Source: Bacteroidaceae bacterium (lineage in GTDB: Bacteria > Bacteroidota > Bacteroidia > Bacteroidales > Bacteroidaceae). From it: a DNA stretch of 64,000 nucleotides. A model generated the notes under the pieces. That model was given only the letters and a program-made list of their open reading frames with translations, was not told where the DNA came from and did not search any database. Both the position numbers and the translations under genes were made by a program. Location: NCBI GenBank assembly GCA_016286165.1, contig JAEESE010000001.1, positions 1 to 64,000 of the forward strand, given 5' to 3'. Of the stretch, positions 32,307-40,258 are shown one piece after another; positions within the stretch are counted from its first letter, which is position 1, and each line of letters begins with the position of its first letter.

Positions 32307-33362
32307 ATGCGACGCACATTATTTATTCTCTTAGCCATTTTATTTGTCGGCACAATCTATGCTCAGCCACAGCGACGCTGGCGCCGCGAAGCCTTCACCA
32401 CCGACACTATGATGGTGCATGACCCGGTAATGGCGCAACAAGACGGCACCTTCTACCTCTATGCAACCGGCATGGGCGTTCAACTTGCCACTAGTAAAGA
32501 CCTCACTACGTGGACAGTACAACCGCATGGCGCCCTGACAGAAGTGCCCGCTTGGACGCGCGACAGCGTGCCTGGCTTCCGTTCTCACGTATGGGCACCC
32601 GATATCATCCGCTACCGCGACCGCTGGTGGATGGCCTACTCATGCTCGACCTTCGGGCGCAATACATCAGCCATAGGACTCGCGTCCTCCCCTACTCTTG
32701 ATTTCAATGACTCGCTCAACTACCGCTGGCGCGACGAAGGAGCACTCGTTTGCTCCCGCGAGCGGCGCGACCAATGGAATGCCATAGACCCCAATTTCAT
32801 CATCGATGCCGATGGACAACCATGGCTTACTTGGGGCTCGTTCTGGGACGGCATTCAACTTATACGCCTTAATCCCGAGACAATGCACGTGGCTGATGGC
32901 TGCAAACCTATGACCATAGCACGCCGCATAGCCATGCGCGACACGCTCTCGGCCGAGCCGAATCCCACTTCACGTCATGCTGGTCGCAACGCTATCGAGG
33001 CTCCGTTCATCTTCCGTCACGGAGATTTCTACTACCTCTTCGTGAGTCACGACTACTGCTGTCGGGGCGTCGACAGTAATTATAAAGTAGTAGTAGGACG
33101 AAGCAAAAAGGTTGAAGGACCATATCTCGACGACAAAGGGCGTGATATGAACGCAGGTGGAGGCAGACTCGTCATTCAAGGCGACCACCGAGAATTCGAG
33201 GCGGCCGGCCATTGCGCCGTTTACCATATCGATGGAGCCCAGCCTTACGACCTGTTTATCTGCCACGGTTACAACATCAAACTCAACGGTCAGGCCATTC
33301 TCATAAAGCGTATTATCGAATGGGATAAGGACGGTTGGCCTACATTAAAAGAAAAAAAGTAG
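32307..33362 (+). CDS. Secreted GH43 glycosidase (arabinanase-like)
   Basis: 351 residues with a signal peptide (MRRTLFILLAILFVGTIYAQ). The five-bladed propeller catalytic residues are visible: Asp39 in VHDPVM (general base), Asp161 in AIDPNFI (pKa modulator) and Glu231 in AIEAPFIF (general acid). HVWAPDIIRYRDRWWMAYS and FVSHDYCCRGVDSNYKVVVG resemble endo-arabinan 1,5-alpha-L-arabinosidases. Together with PL11 it suggests pectin side-chain use. The exact substrate is inference. Confidence 0.88.
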   Translation: MRRTLFILLAILFVGTIYAQPQRRWRREAFTTDTMMVHDPVMAQQDGTFYLYATGMGVQLATSKDLTTWTVQPHGALTEVPAWTRDSVPGFRSHVWAPDIIRYRDRWWMAYSCSTFGRNTSAIGLASSPTLDFNDSLNYRWRDEGALVCSRERRDQWNAIDPNFIIDADGQPWLTWGSFWDGIQLIRLNPETMHVADGCKPMTIARRIAMRDTLSAEPNPTSRHAGRNAIEAPFIFRHGDFYYLFVSHDYCCRGVDSNYKVVVGRSKKVEGPYLDDKGRDMNAGGGRLVIQGDHREFEAAGHCAVYHIDGAQPYDLFICHGYNIKLNGQAILIKRIIEWDKDGWPTLKEKK

Positions 33363-33420
33363 CAAAAAATTTGCTCATGTCGGATATTAGTACGACATTT
33401 GCAGCCGAAAACAAATAGTT

Positions 33421-33473
33421 GACGCAACAATCCTGTCAGGCCACGACGAGTGGTAACGCGGGATTGTTGCGTC
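33421..33473 (+). repeat. Hairpin in the leader of the unknown gene at 33565
   Basis: GACGCAACAATCC (33421-33433) pairs with GGATTGTTGCGTC (33461-33473) in a perfect 13-bp stem with a 27-nt loop. It lies between GH43 and the next gene; with no T tract it is not a standard terminator. A weak promoter-like sequence (TTTGCT, then CGACATTTGC) lies just upstream at 33370-33402. Confidence 0.55.
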
Positions 33474-33564
33474 GTTTCGTTTGCAGCAATCAAGCGGCTG
33501 ACCGCGCCGCCGCAGTCAAAGCCTACAGCGTTCTTTGTCTTATTGTCAAACATTGTTGCAAACT

Positions 33565-34050
33565 ATGAAAAAAAGAAAAGTCAACTGCATCTGCAGATGT
33601 ACGCCGCGACAAGGTATCGTGGCCATGAACGTGAAAGAGGCTAAGCAACTCTACGAACAACAGATGAGCGACATCGCTCAGCGCAAGAATCCAAGGCACA
33701 TTGCCGACATAGCCATACAAGTAGGCAACACTCTGCAACGAACCGGGCATCCGAGGCTCGCGCTTACGCTCATGAACGCAGCTCTCTCGCACCTGATCAG
33801 CGTAGACGAAAACCAGTTGCGATACTATGAACGATACGAACAAGTGCCTTCGTACTACACCGACTTCTACATGCCCTGGCGATGGCGAACGAGCGAAGAG
33901 GACGCAAGAAGGCTTGCCGCTGTAATCGACGAGCACTACAACGCGGTAAATCAGCGCCTTGGCTATGACGTTCGATCCCACCTGCGCTTTCGCATCCACG
34001 ACACCTACGAATCACTCTTCGAAGATATCTACGAAACGTGGCGTCAATAA
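33565..34050 (+). CDS. Unknown conserved-looking cytoplasmic protein
   Basis: 161 residues from the ATG at 33565; an alternative ATG at 33625 (MNVKEAKQLYEQQM) would remove a Cys-rich 20-residue start (VNCICRC). The body is helical, with VGNTLQRTGHPRLALTLMNA and SYYTDFYMPWRWRTSEEDAR, and no membrane segment or signal is seen. I do not recognise the family. Codon use fits its neighbours and a clear terminator follows, so it is probably real. Confidence 0.65.
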   Translation: MKKRKVNCICRCTPRQGIVAMNVKEAKQLYEQQMSDIAQRKNPRHIADIAIQVGNTLQRTGHPRLALTLMNAALSHLISVDENQLRYYERYEQVPSYYTDFYMPWRWRTSEEDARRLAAVIDEHYNAVNQRLGYDVRSHLRFRIHDTYESLFEDIYETWRQ

Positions 34051-34537
34051 TCCAGCCGGCAGTCCCCGCGCTGCCGATTAATCACCCCAATAAGCCCTTA
34101 AGGATTCGCTCACGAGTCCTTAAGGGTTTTTCTTTTATCTCTATCTCAAAGTTCTTTTTGACCAAATAAATTCTATAAATCACGATGTGATTTGATGACG
34201 TCACGTTGTGATTTATACAAATCTCGACGTGATTTATAGAAATCACAATGAGATTTTAAGAATACAACCAAAGGATGGAAAATATATGCCCGCAGTCATG
34301 TAATTTACAGATTGCGGGCATACATTTATTCTATTGCGGGCATACATTTATTCTATTGCAGCCAAGAACCAAAGGGATTAGTGGCGCAAAGAGAAGAAAT
34401 TACTGACTCAAGGAGAAAGTATTAGTTGCGCATGAGAAAAGTGTTAGTTGCACAGGAAAAAGGAATTAGCGACGCACAAGAAAGGATTTTGCGACGCACA
34501 GGAAAGGATTTTGCGACGCGTGGGAAAAGGCTTGCAG
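34051..34537. repeat. Non-coding region with a mosaic of short repeats
   Basis: 487 nt without a supported gene. After a terminator (34094-34130) come variants of AAATCACGATGTGATTT and GACGTGATTTATA-type words (about 34175-34256), then two direct copies of ATTGCGGGCATACATTTATT (about 34312-34355) paired with an upstream ATGCCCGCAGT, then degenerate units of GGAAAGGATTTTGCGACGC (about 34455-34525). Each sub-block has its own word. Confidence 0.7.
34094..34130 (+). terminator. Terminator after the unknown gene
   Basis: CCCTTAAGGA, loop, TCCTTAAGGG followed by TTTTTCTTTT, 45 nt after the stop. Confidence 0.88.
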
Positions 34538-35197
34538 TCAATCATCTATGCGCAAGCCGTCAATCTTCTCAAGCCGCTGGCGAAGAAGGGGCATTTGTGA
34601 GGCACGAATTGAGAGTTCCATCATGCAATCATTGTCGAACGTCTGCGAAAGGATGGCAGGTTCCACCTCCTTAACGACGCGCATGACAGCGTTCATGAGC
34701 ACATATTCAAAGTGTATACGAATGCGCTCATCTACTGTGCGTTCTACAATCTCTGCCGCAGCAATGGCTTCGGCTGCTGCTGCCTTGTATGCTTGTATGA
34801 GGCCGCTGGTGCCAAGTTTCACTCCTCCGAAGTAACGGACTACAATAATCAAGATGTCCGTAAGCTCATTCGAATTGATTTGTCCTAAGATAGGCTTGCC
34901 GGCTGTACCGCTTGGCTCGCCATTGTCGTTAGCCCTGAACACCAAACGCTCATGCCCAAGCATATATGCATAGCACACGTGGCGGGCATCATAATACTTC
35001 TTTTGATGTTCTTCGACCAGCGCCTTGATATCATCGACCGTAGAAACAGGAAAAGCGAAGGCAAGGAACTTGCTTCGCTTCTCCGTATATTGGCCCGATG
35101 AGGGCGAGGAAATAGTAAGGTAGGAATCAGCCCCACCCCCTTGTCCCTCCCTTGTAGAGAGGGGAGTAGTATCTTTTGTGGACAGGTTCTGATTCAA
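34538..35197 (-). CDS. YigZ/IMPACT-family protein whose ATG has been lost to a repeat
   Basis: About 195-219 residues. The IMPACT domain begins at SYLTISSPSSGQYTEKRSKF and continues through DARHVCYAYMLG, GEPSGTAGKPILGQI and VRYFGGVKLGTSGLIQAY, all family signatures; the C-terminal domain is EF-G-like. Family proteins are associated with translation or ribosome-related regulation. No in-frame ATG precedes the domain: the first possible start is TTG at 35197, inside hairpin element copy D. It would add about 24 repeat-encoded residues (TTPLSTREGQGGGAD). Either TTG is used or expression is impaired. Confidence 0.82.
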   Translation of the reverse strand: MNQNLSTKDTTPLSTREGQGGGADSYLTISSPSSGQYTEKRSKFLAFAFPVSTVDDIKALVEEHQKKYYDARHVCYAYMLGHERLVFRANDNGEPSGTAGKPILGQINSNELTDILIIVVRYFGGVKLGTSGLIQAYKAAAAEAIAAAEIVERTVDERIRIHFEYVLMNAVMRVVKEVEPAILSQTFDNDCMMELSIRASQMPLLRQRLEKIDGLRIDD

Positions 35198-35271
35198 TTC
35201 TTACAACTTAATGACAGCAACATTTGAGGGTATCCACCCTACCCCTAAAAGGGGGAGTGAGGAGAGGGTCT
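35129..35271 (-). repeat. Operon-junction hairpin element, copy D (DUF1015/yigZ)
   Basis: 143 bp. It begins AGACCCTCTCC within the DUF1015 stop codon (TAG shares AG), has both hairpins, and ends GGGGGTGGGGCTGATT. In the other copies an ATG lies 4-7 nt beyond this end; here the reading frame of yigZ continues back through the arm and no ATG is present. Confidence 0.85.
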
Positions 35272-36514
35272 AAAGTTTGTGAATAACCAACCCGCTCCTT
35301 AGCTTAGGCTCGAACCAAGTAGCCTTCGGAGGCATGATCTTACCGCTATCGGCGATGTCCATGATTTGTTTCATAGAAACGGGATAGAGGGCAAGAGCTG
35401 CACGCATTTCACCGCTGTCAACACGGCGTTTCAATTCGCCCAAGCCGCGCAGACCGCCTACGAAATCGATACGATTAGATGAGCGGAGGTCACCGATATT
35501 AAGTATCTCATCGAGGATAAGGCGCGAGGAGATGTCTACGTCGAGCACACCGATTGGGTCGCTCTCGTCGTATGTACCAGGCTTAGCCGTAAGCGCAAAC
35601 CAATGGCCATCAAGGTAGAGCGAGAACTCATGCAAGCGCTGAGGCTTGTAGATGTCCGTGCCCTTGTCCTCGACAGTGAAGTTCTTGCGCAGAGCATCGA
35701 GGAACGCTTCGCTCGACAAGCCATTAAGATCCTTGACCACACGATTGTAGTCGAGGATGGTGAGCTGCGAAGCCTGGAAGGCTACTGCCATGAAGTAGTT
35801 GTACTCCTCGTCGCCCTTGTGGTTGGGGTTCAACCGAGCTTTCTCCGCTCCTACCAAGGCAGCAGCCGCCGAACGATGGTGGCCGTCTGCGATGTAGAGC
35901 GACGGCATCTTGCGGAACTCCTCGGTTATGAGGGCGATGTCAGCAGCATCGCTGATAACCCAGAACTGGTGGCGGAAGCCGTCGATAGGAGCTATGAAGT
36001 CGTACTCGGGCTCCGTCTGTGCATAACGCTTCAGCAAGGCATCAAGCACAGGATTGTCAGGATAGGCAAAGAAGACCGGCTCGATATTGGCATCGTTCAC
36101 TCTAACGTGCTTCATGCGATCTTCTTCCTTGTCGCGACGCGTAAGCTCGTGCTTCTTGATGGTGCCGTTCATGTAGTCGTCCACGTATGCTCCGATGACA
36201 AGTCCGTACTGCGTCTTGCCGTTCATCGTCTGGGCGTAGATGTAGTAGTGCTCGTCCTTGTCCTGCACAAGCCACCCTTTCTTCTGGAAATGCATGAAGT
36301 TGTCGGCTGCACGTTCATAGACGGCAGGGTCGTACTCGCTCATACCTTCGGGGAAGTCTATCTCGGGTTTTATGATGTGGTAGAGCGACATCTCATTGTC
36401 GCCTGCCTCGGCACGTGCCTCCTCGGAATCGAGGACATCGTAGGGACGGCTCTCCACCTTCTCTACCAAGTCCTTAGGAGGACGCAAGCCACGGAAAGGT
36501 TTAATTGTTGCCAT
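35270..36514 (-). CDS. DUF1015 family protein
   Basis: 414 residues. It starts MATIKPFRGLRPPKDLVEKV and contains PPYDV-like VESRPYDVLDSEEAR, then YIADGHHRSAAAAL, the strongly conserved core of DUF1015. The biochemical function is unknown. In Bacteroidetes it regularly follows serC and serA, as here, which hints at a link to serine or one-carbon metabolism (inference). It is bounded on both sides by hairpin elements. Confidence 0.88.
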   Translation of the reverse strand: MATIKPFRGLRPPKDLVEKVESRPYDVLDSEEARAEAGDNEMSLYHIIKPEIDFPEGMSEYDPAVYERAADNFMHFQKKGWLVQDKDEHYYIYAQTMNGKTQYGLVIGAYVDDYMNGTIKKHELTRRDKEEDRMKHVRVNDANIEPVFFAYPDNPVLDALLKRYAQTEPEYDFIAPIDGFRHQFWVISDAADIALITEEFRKMPSLYIADGHHRSAAAALVGAEKARLNPNHKGDEEYNYFMAVAFQASQLTILDYNRVVKDLNGLSSEAFLDALRKNFTVEDKGTDIYKPQRLHEFSLYLDGHWFALTAKPGTYDESDPIGVLDVDISSRLILDEILNIGDLRSSNRIDFVGGLRGLGELKRRVDSGEMRAALALYPVSMKQIMDIADSGKIMPPKATWFEPKLRSGLVIHKL

Positions 36515-36518
36515 AATC

Positions 36519-36669
36519 AGACCCCCTCACGCACTCCACATAAGAGGGAGAGTGGGATGTATCACCACTATGAGTTTGAGGGTTTTACTTTTATAAGGTT
36601 AGACGAATTGATAACTATTCTTGGGAGCGACCACCCTCCCCCTCACAAGGAGAGGGAGGAATGGGGCCT
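36519..36669 (-). repeat. Operon-junction hairpin element, copy E (serA/DUF1015)
   Basis: 151 bp, the most diverged middle. It starts about 2 nt after the serA stop, and ends GAGGGGGTCTGATT immediately before the DUF1015 ATG (4 nt after GGGTCT). Confidence 0.82.
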
Positions 36670-36671
36670 CC

Positions 36672-37589
36672 TTATTTGTTCACCTGGAACTTAGTGATGC
36701 CTTTCTCCAAGAAGCCAACAATCTGGTTGGCTGCGGCGATACCTGCATTGACATTAGCCTCGGCCGTCTGAGCACCCATCTTCTTAGGTGTGGTGAAGTA
36801 ACGACCTTCGAACTTGGCGAATTCTGCGTCAGCATCGGGCTTGATGTCAGTAACATATTTCAGATCTTCGCGTTCTGCCATGAGAGCAAGCAGTTCGGGC
36901 TCGTTGATAACTTCCTTTCGTGCTGTGTTGACAAGAATGCCGCCCTTTGGCAGTTTGTTTACCAAAGCCTTGTTGATGCTCTGCTTGGTCTCGTCGGTAG
37001 CAGGGATGTGCAGGCTGACGATGTCGCTCTGCTCAAAGAGTTCGTCCTGCGAAGCTACAGCCTTTACGCCGGCTGCCTCGATAACCTCTGCGGGGCAATA
37101 AGCATCGTAGGCCAGAACGTCCATATCGAAGCCCTTGGCAATACGAGCCACATTACGGCCTACATTACCAAATGCGAGGATGCCGAGGCGCTTGCCTTTC
37201 AGCTCTGTGCCGCTGGTACCATTGAAGAAATTACGCTTTGCAAAGACCAAAAGGCCGAACACGAGCTCAGCTACGCTGTTGGCATTCTGGCCGGGCGTGT
37301 TCATAGCAACAACCTTGTGAGCCGTTGCGGCTTCGAGGTCAATGTTATCATAACCGGCACCTGCGCGCACTACTATCTTCAGCTGCTTGGCAGCGTCCAG
37401 GACCTCGGCGTCAACCTTATCGGAACGGATGATCATTGCGTCAACGTCCTTGACAGCATCGAGCAGTTGTGCCTTCTCGGTATATTTTTCAAGCAGGACG
37501 GTTTCATAGCCAGCGGCATCGAAGACCTCCTTAATGCCTTTCACAGCCACGCCGCTAAAAGGCTTTTCTGTTGCGATTAATACTTTCAT
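36672..37589 (-). CDS. serA: D-3-phosphoglycerate dehydrogenase, short form with Lys-type active site
   Basis: 305 residues from MKVLIATEKPF; ten upstream codons belong to the repeat. The NAD-binding loop is GILAFGNVGRNVARI (136-150), with catalytic Arg near RAGAGYDN (75-82). The usual catalytic histidine in T-P-H-x-G-A is missing: the sequence is TTPKKMGAQTAE (266-277). A Lys-containing short form without the C-terminal ACT domain is, from memory, known from Entamoeba and Bacteroides enzymes. It makes 3-phosphohydroxypyruvate, the substrate of SerC encoded just upstream. Absence of ACT implies no serine feedback through that domain. Confidence 0.92.
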   Translation of the reverse strand: MKVLIATEKPFSGVAVKGIKEVFDAAGYETVLLEKYTEKAQLLDAVKDVDAMIIRSDKVDAEVLDAAKQLKIVVRAGAGYDNIDLEAATAHKVVAMNTPGQNANSVAELVFGLLVFAKRNFFNGTSGTELKGKRLGILAFGNVGRNVARIAKGFDMDVLAYDAYCPAEVIEAAGVKAVASQDELFEQSDIVSLHIPATDETKQSINKALVNKLPKGGILVNTARKEVINEPELLALMAEREDLKYVTDIKPDADAEFAKFEGRYFTTPKKMGAQTAEANVNAGIAAANQIVGFLEKGITKFQVNK

Positions 37590-37592
37590 AAT

Positions 37593-37746
37593 CTGCCCCC
37601 CACCCCGCACCCTTCTCAAGGGGAGAGTGGAATGTTTTCCACTTGCGGCTATGGGGTTTGTTTATTAATGATTAAACTTCTTGTTCACTATAATTGAAAA
37701 ACGACCGCCCTCCCCTACCTTTCGGGAAAGGTTCGGGGGTGGGTCT
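37593..37746 (-). repeat. Operon-junction hairpin element, copy F (serC/serA)
   Basis: 154 bp. It begins AGACCCACCCCC 1 nt after the serC stop, shares AACAAACCCCATAGCC with the other middles, and ends GGGGTGGGGGGCAGATT directly before the serA ATG. Confidence 0.85.
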
Positions 37747-37747
37747 T

Positions 37748-38815
37748 TTAGTGCATTGCTTCAAACTCCTTCATGCAAGCAACGAGGGCATTAACGCCTT
37801 CGAGGTCCATAGCGTTGTAGCAACTTGCGCGGAAGCCACCTACATCGCGATGACCTTTCACACCTACCATGCCCTTGCTGGTGGCGAAGGACATGAACTC
37901 GTCCTGCAGGTCCTGATACTCGGGCTTGAGTACGAAGGTGATGTTCATGCGCGAACGGCTGTCCTCCTCGGCTGTGCCGACGAAGAGCTTATTGCGGTCG
38001 ATCTCGCCATATACGATTTCAGCTCGCTCAATGGCACGGCGTTCCATTTCCTTGACACCGCCTGCAGCCTTGATCCACTTAAGGTTCTGTAGTGCGCAGT
38101 AGATAGGTACAGTAGGAGGTGTATTGAACATGCTACCCTTGCTGATATGAGTCTGATAGTTGAGCATCGTTGGGATCGGACGGCTTACCTTGCCTACCAG
38201 GTCTTCCTTGATGATGACGAAGGTCACACCGGCCATACTCAGGTTCTTCTGAGCACCGCCGTAGATAAGACCGTACTTGCTCACATCGATAGGACGGCTG
38301 AAGATATCCGAGCTCATGTCGGCAATCATAGGCACGGGACTATCGTAGTCCTTGAGAATCTCAGTGCCGTAGATAGTGTTGTTAGTAGTGATGTGGAAAT
38401 AATCAGCATCCGTAGGAATCACGAAATCCTTAGGGATGTAGGTGAAGTTCTTATCCTTGCTGGAAGCCACCTCTACGACCTCGCCGAAGAGCTTGGCTTC
38501 TTTCTCGGCCTTGGTAGCCCAAACGCCGGTATTCAGATAAGCGGCCTTGTGCTCTAAGAGGTTATAGGGAACCATGCAGAACTGCAGGCTGGCACCACCG
38601 CCAAGGAACAGCACACTGTAACCTTCGGGGATATCCAAGAGCTCCTTGAACAGAGCTACTGCCTCATCTACGACGGGTTGGAAGTTCTTAGCGCGATGGC
38701 TCATCTCCATCAAAGAAAGACCGCTGCCCTCAAAGTCGAGGCAAGCAGCAGCCGTGGCCTCCATTACTTCGCGTGGAAGTTTGCTGGGACCGGCATTGAA
38801 ATTGTACTTCTTCAT
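37748..38815 (-). CDS. serC: Phosphoserine aminotransferase
   Basis: 355 residues from [18 protein letters not shown]; a longer upstream reading frame crosses the promoter and is rejected. The PLP lysine is Lys190 in [29 protein letters not shown] and [18 protein letters not shown] are family signatures. It transaminates 3-phosphohydroxypyruvate with glutamate in serine and pyridoxal phosphate synthesis. It is the first gene of serC-serA-DUF1015-yigZ, and every junction of that operon carries the hairpin element. Confidence 0.96.
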   Translation of the reverse strand: MKKYNFNAGPSKLPREVMEATAAACLDFEGSGLSLMEMSHRAKNFQPVVDEAVALFKELLDIPEGYSVLFLGGGASLQFCMVPYNLLEHKAAYLNTGVWATKAEKEAKLFGEVVEVASSKDKNFTYIPKDFVIPTDADYFHITTNNTIYGTEILKDYDSPVPMIADMSSDIFSRPIDVSKYGLIYGGAQKNLSMAGVTFVIIKEDLVGKVSRPIPTMLNYQTHISKGSMFNTPPTVPIYCALQNLKWIKAAGGVKEMERRAIERAEIVYGEIDRNKLFVGTAEEDSRSRMNITFVLKPEYQDLQDEFMSFATSKGMVGVKGHRDVGGFRASCYNAMDLEGVNALVACMKEFEAMH

Positions 38816-38862
38816 AGGGATTTGTGAGTAAATATTAATTGATTTATGTGCTTTCGATACCG

Positions 38863-38894
38863 CAAAGATACGGGTTTTCGCGCTTGCAGCCAAA
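38863..38894 (-). promoter_or_regulatory. serC operon promoter
   Basis: Minus strand: -33 TTTG (38891-38894), 20-nt spacer, -7 TATCTTTG (38863-38870), 47 nt before the ATG. Confidence 0.82.
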
Positions 38895-38933
38895 CTTTCT
38901 TGAGAAAAAAAGCGTTCGTTCGTAATTATTTCG

Positions 38934-38942
38934 TACCTTTGC
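38934..38942 (+). promoter_or_regulatory. Promoter of the secreted protein gene at 38978
   Basis: -7 box TACCTTTGC, 35 nt before the ATG. Divergent from the serC promoter. Confidence 0.75.
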
Positions 38943-38977
38943 AGCGCAGTTGCAACACATCTATTAATTATACGCGT

Positions 38978-40204
38978 ATGAAAAAACTTCTACTCACTTC
39001 ACTTTTGGCTCTCGCAGCCATCACTACACAGGCACAGATTCAGTTTGAATGGGGCACGGCTTCATGGAACATTGAGAACGGACGTGTATATGAGAACATA
39101 CTGGAATACAATGCCAGTCCTGCTGTACTCTCATTCCCTAACCCTACAGGCTACACGCTGACCTTCTTCGATATCGTTGTTGTTCATTACGACATCTTTA
39201 TGGATGACGCAACGACACCTATTCACGCAAGTTCGATGTCTCAAGGCAGTACAGAAGTGGCCTTGGACTACCCCTTTGTTGAAGGGCATGATTATCGTAT
39301 AGTCACGACCGAAGAACAGCTCTGTCATATTATTCTTGCCACATACTCCACCGACACCCTATCAACCTGTACCGACAGCTACACCATCAGTTTCCGCATC
39401 AACGGTCCTGAGTTGGTTAAGACCTATGACTATAAGGCTATCATGTCCTTGGCCATCCTCAACCAGGAAGAGCAACTCACCTTTTCTGAATTAGACACCG
39501 AGGACATTTGCGCCACTTTAGGCATCAGTGATATCACAGAGGCTAAGCTTATAGGTCTCAACGCTAACGGCTCATACAATAATGCATTCATAAGTGATGA
39601 ATATGGTTACGACGTCTATGACGGCTGGCATGACGCAGATGGCGATTTCACTTTCTGGCTAAATTATGACAACCAAGAACGACGCAACCTCATAGGCCAT
39701 CAGCCCTACCCTGCTGTGTATTGCATGAAGATCAACGAAACATGCGATAGTATCAAGTACTATTACTATGATTCTTGGAAAGAATACAATCCTGACGACC
39801 CAGGTGAAGTGCCGATCGTGGGAGGTGACGGCAATGTAAAACAGCGTGCTCCACACCGTGCTCCCGAGACTCATTACTACAAGGTTGTATGGGATTGGGA
39901 AGAAGAAGACGGCACGATTAAGCAATACACCCGTAGTTATCGATGCGATGAAGGTTCTGAGTACCATGCAAGCTTTATCTTCAAGACCGAAGAGAAAGCC
40001 GTAAAGGTCAATGCAACTATGCTCTTCGTGAGTATTGAAGACTATGAATCAACGCTTACGGGCATTGCCAATCCTCAATACAAGACTACTGCCAAGCCTA
40101 ACACATTATATAATATAGCAGGTATGCGCCAGAATACTTTGACGAAAGGCCTGAATATTGTTGTTGACGGCGACGGTCTCACACGTAAAGTGCTTGTTAA
40201 ATAA
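38978..40204 (+). CDS. Secreted beta-rich protein, possibly DUF4859-like, with T9SS-like C-terminus
   Basis: 408 residues. A signal peptide ([20 protein letters not shown]) precedes beta-rich domains; a middle region ([26 protein letters not shown]) loosely resembles DUF4859, with low certainty. The C-terminus [20 protein letters not shown], then TRKVLVK, has the Y-N-[IV]-x-G and final K-x-[LV]-[VI] pattern of type A T9SS sorting domains, suggesting outer-membrane export and surface attachment. The function is unknown. Confidence 0.72.
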   Translation: MKKLLLTSLLALAAITTQAQIQFEWGTASWNIENGRVYENILEYNASPAVLSFPNPTGYTLTFFDIVVVHYDIFMDDATTPIHASSMSQGSTEVALDYPFVEGHDYRIVTTEEQLCHIILATYSTDTLSTCTDSYTISFRINGPELVKTYDYKAIMSLAILNQEEQLTFSELDTEDICATLGISDITEAKLIGLNANGSYNNAFISDEYGYDVYDGWHDADGDFTFWLNYDNQERRNLIGHQPYPAVYCMKINETCDSIKYYYYDSWKEYNPDDPGEVPIVGGDGNVKQRAPHRAPETHYYKVVWDWEEEDGTIKQYTRSYRCDEGSEYHASFIFKTEEKAVKVNATMLFVSIEDYESTLTGIANPQYKTTAKPNTLYNIAGMRQNTLTKGLNIVVDGDGLTRKVLVK

Positions 40205-40213
40205 ATTATTAAC

Positions 40214-40254
40214 GATAGGGGTTTTCTTGACCAACCCCCTTTATCAAAACAAGA
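40214..40254 (+). promoter_or_regulatory. preQ1 class I riboswitch
   Basis: P1 stem AGGGG (40217-40221) pairs with CCCCT (40236-40240). The loop holds CTTG (40226-40229), which can form the pseudoknot P2 with CAAG (40250-40253). The linker is A-rich (TTATCAAAA). The tail ATCAAAACAAGA is almost the same as in the Thermoanaerobacter preQ1-I aptamer (AACAAAACAAGG, from memory). It ends 5 nt before the ATG of a queuosine-precursor transporter, so ligand-stabilised P2 would hide the ribosome binding region. No terminator follows, implying translational control. Confidence 0.85.
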
Positions 40255-40258
40255 TTTG

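Noticed and set aside
38816..38893. Upstream extension of serC by 26 codons
   Set aside because: It would pass through the -7 box and transcription start; the ATG at 38815 gives the standard SerC N-terminus.
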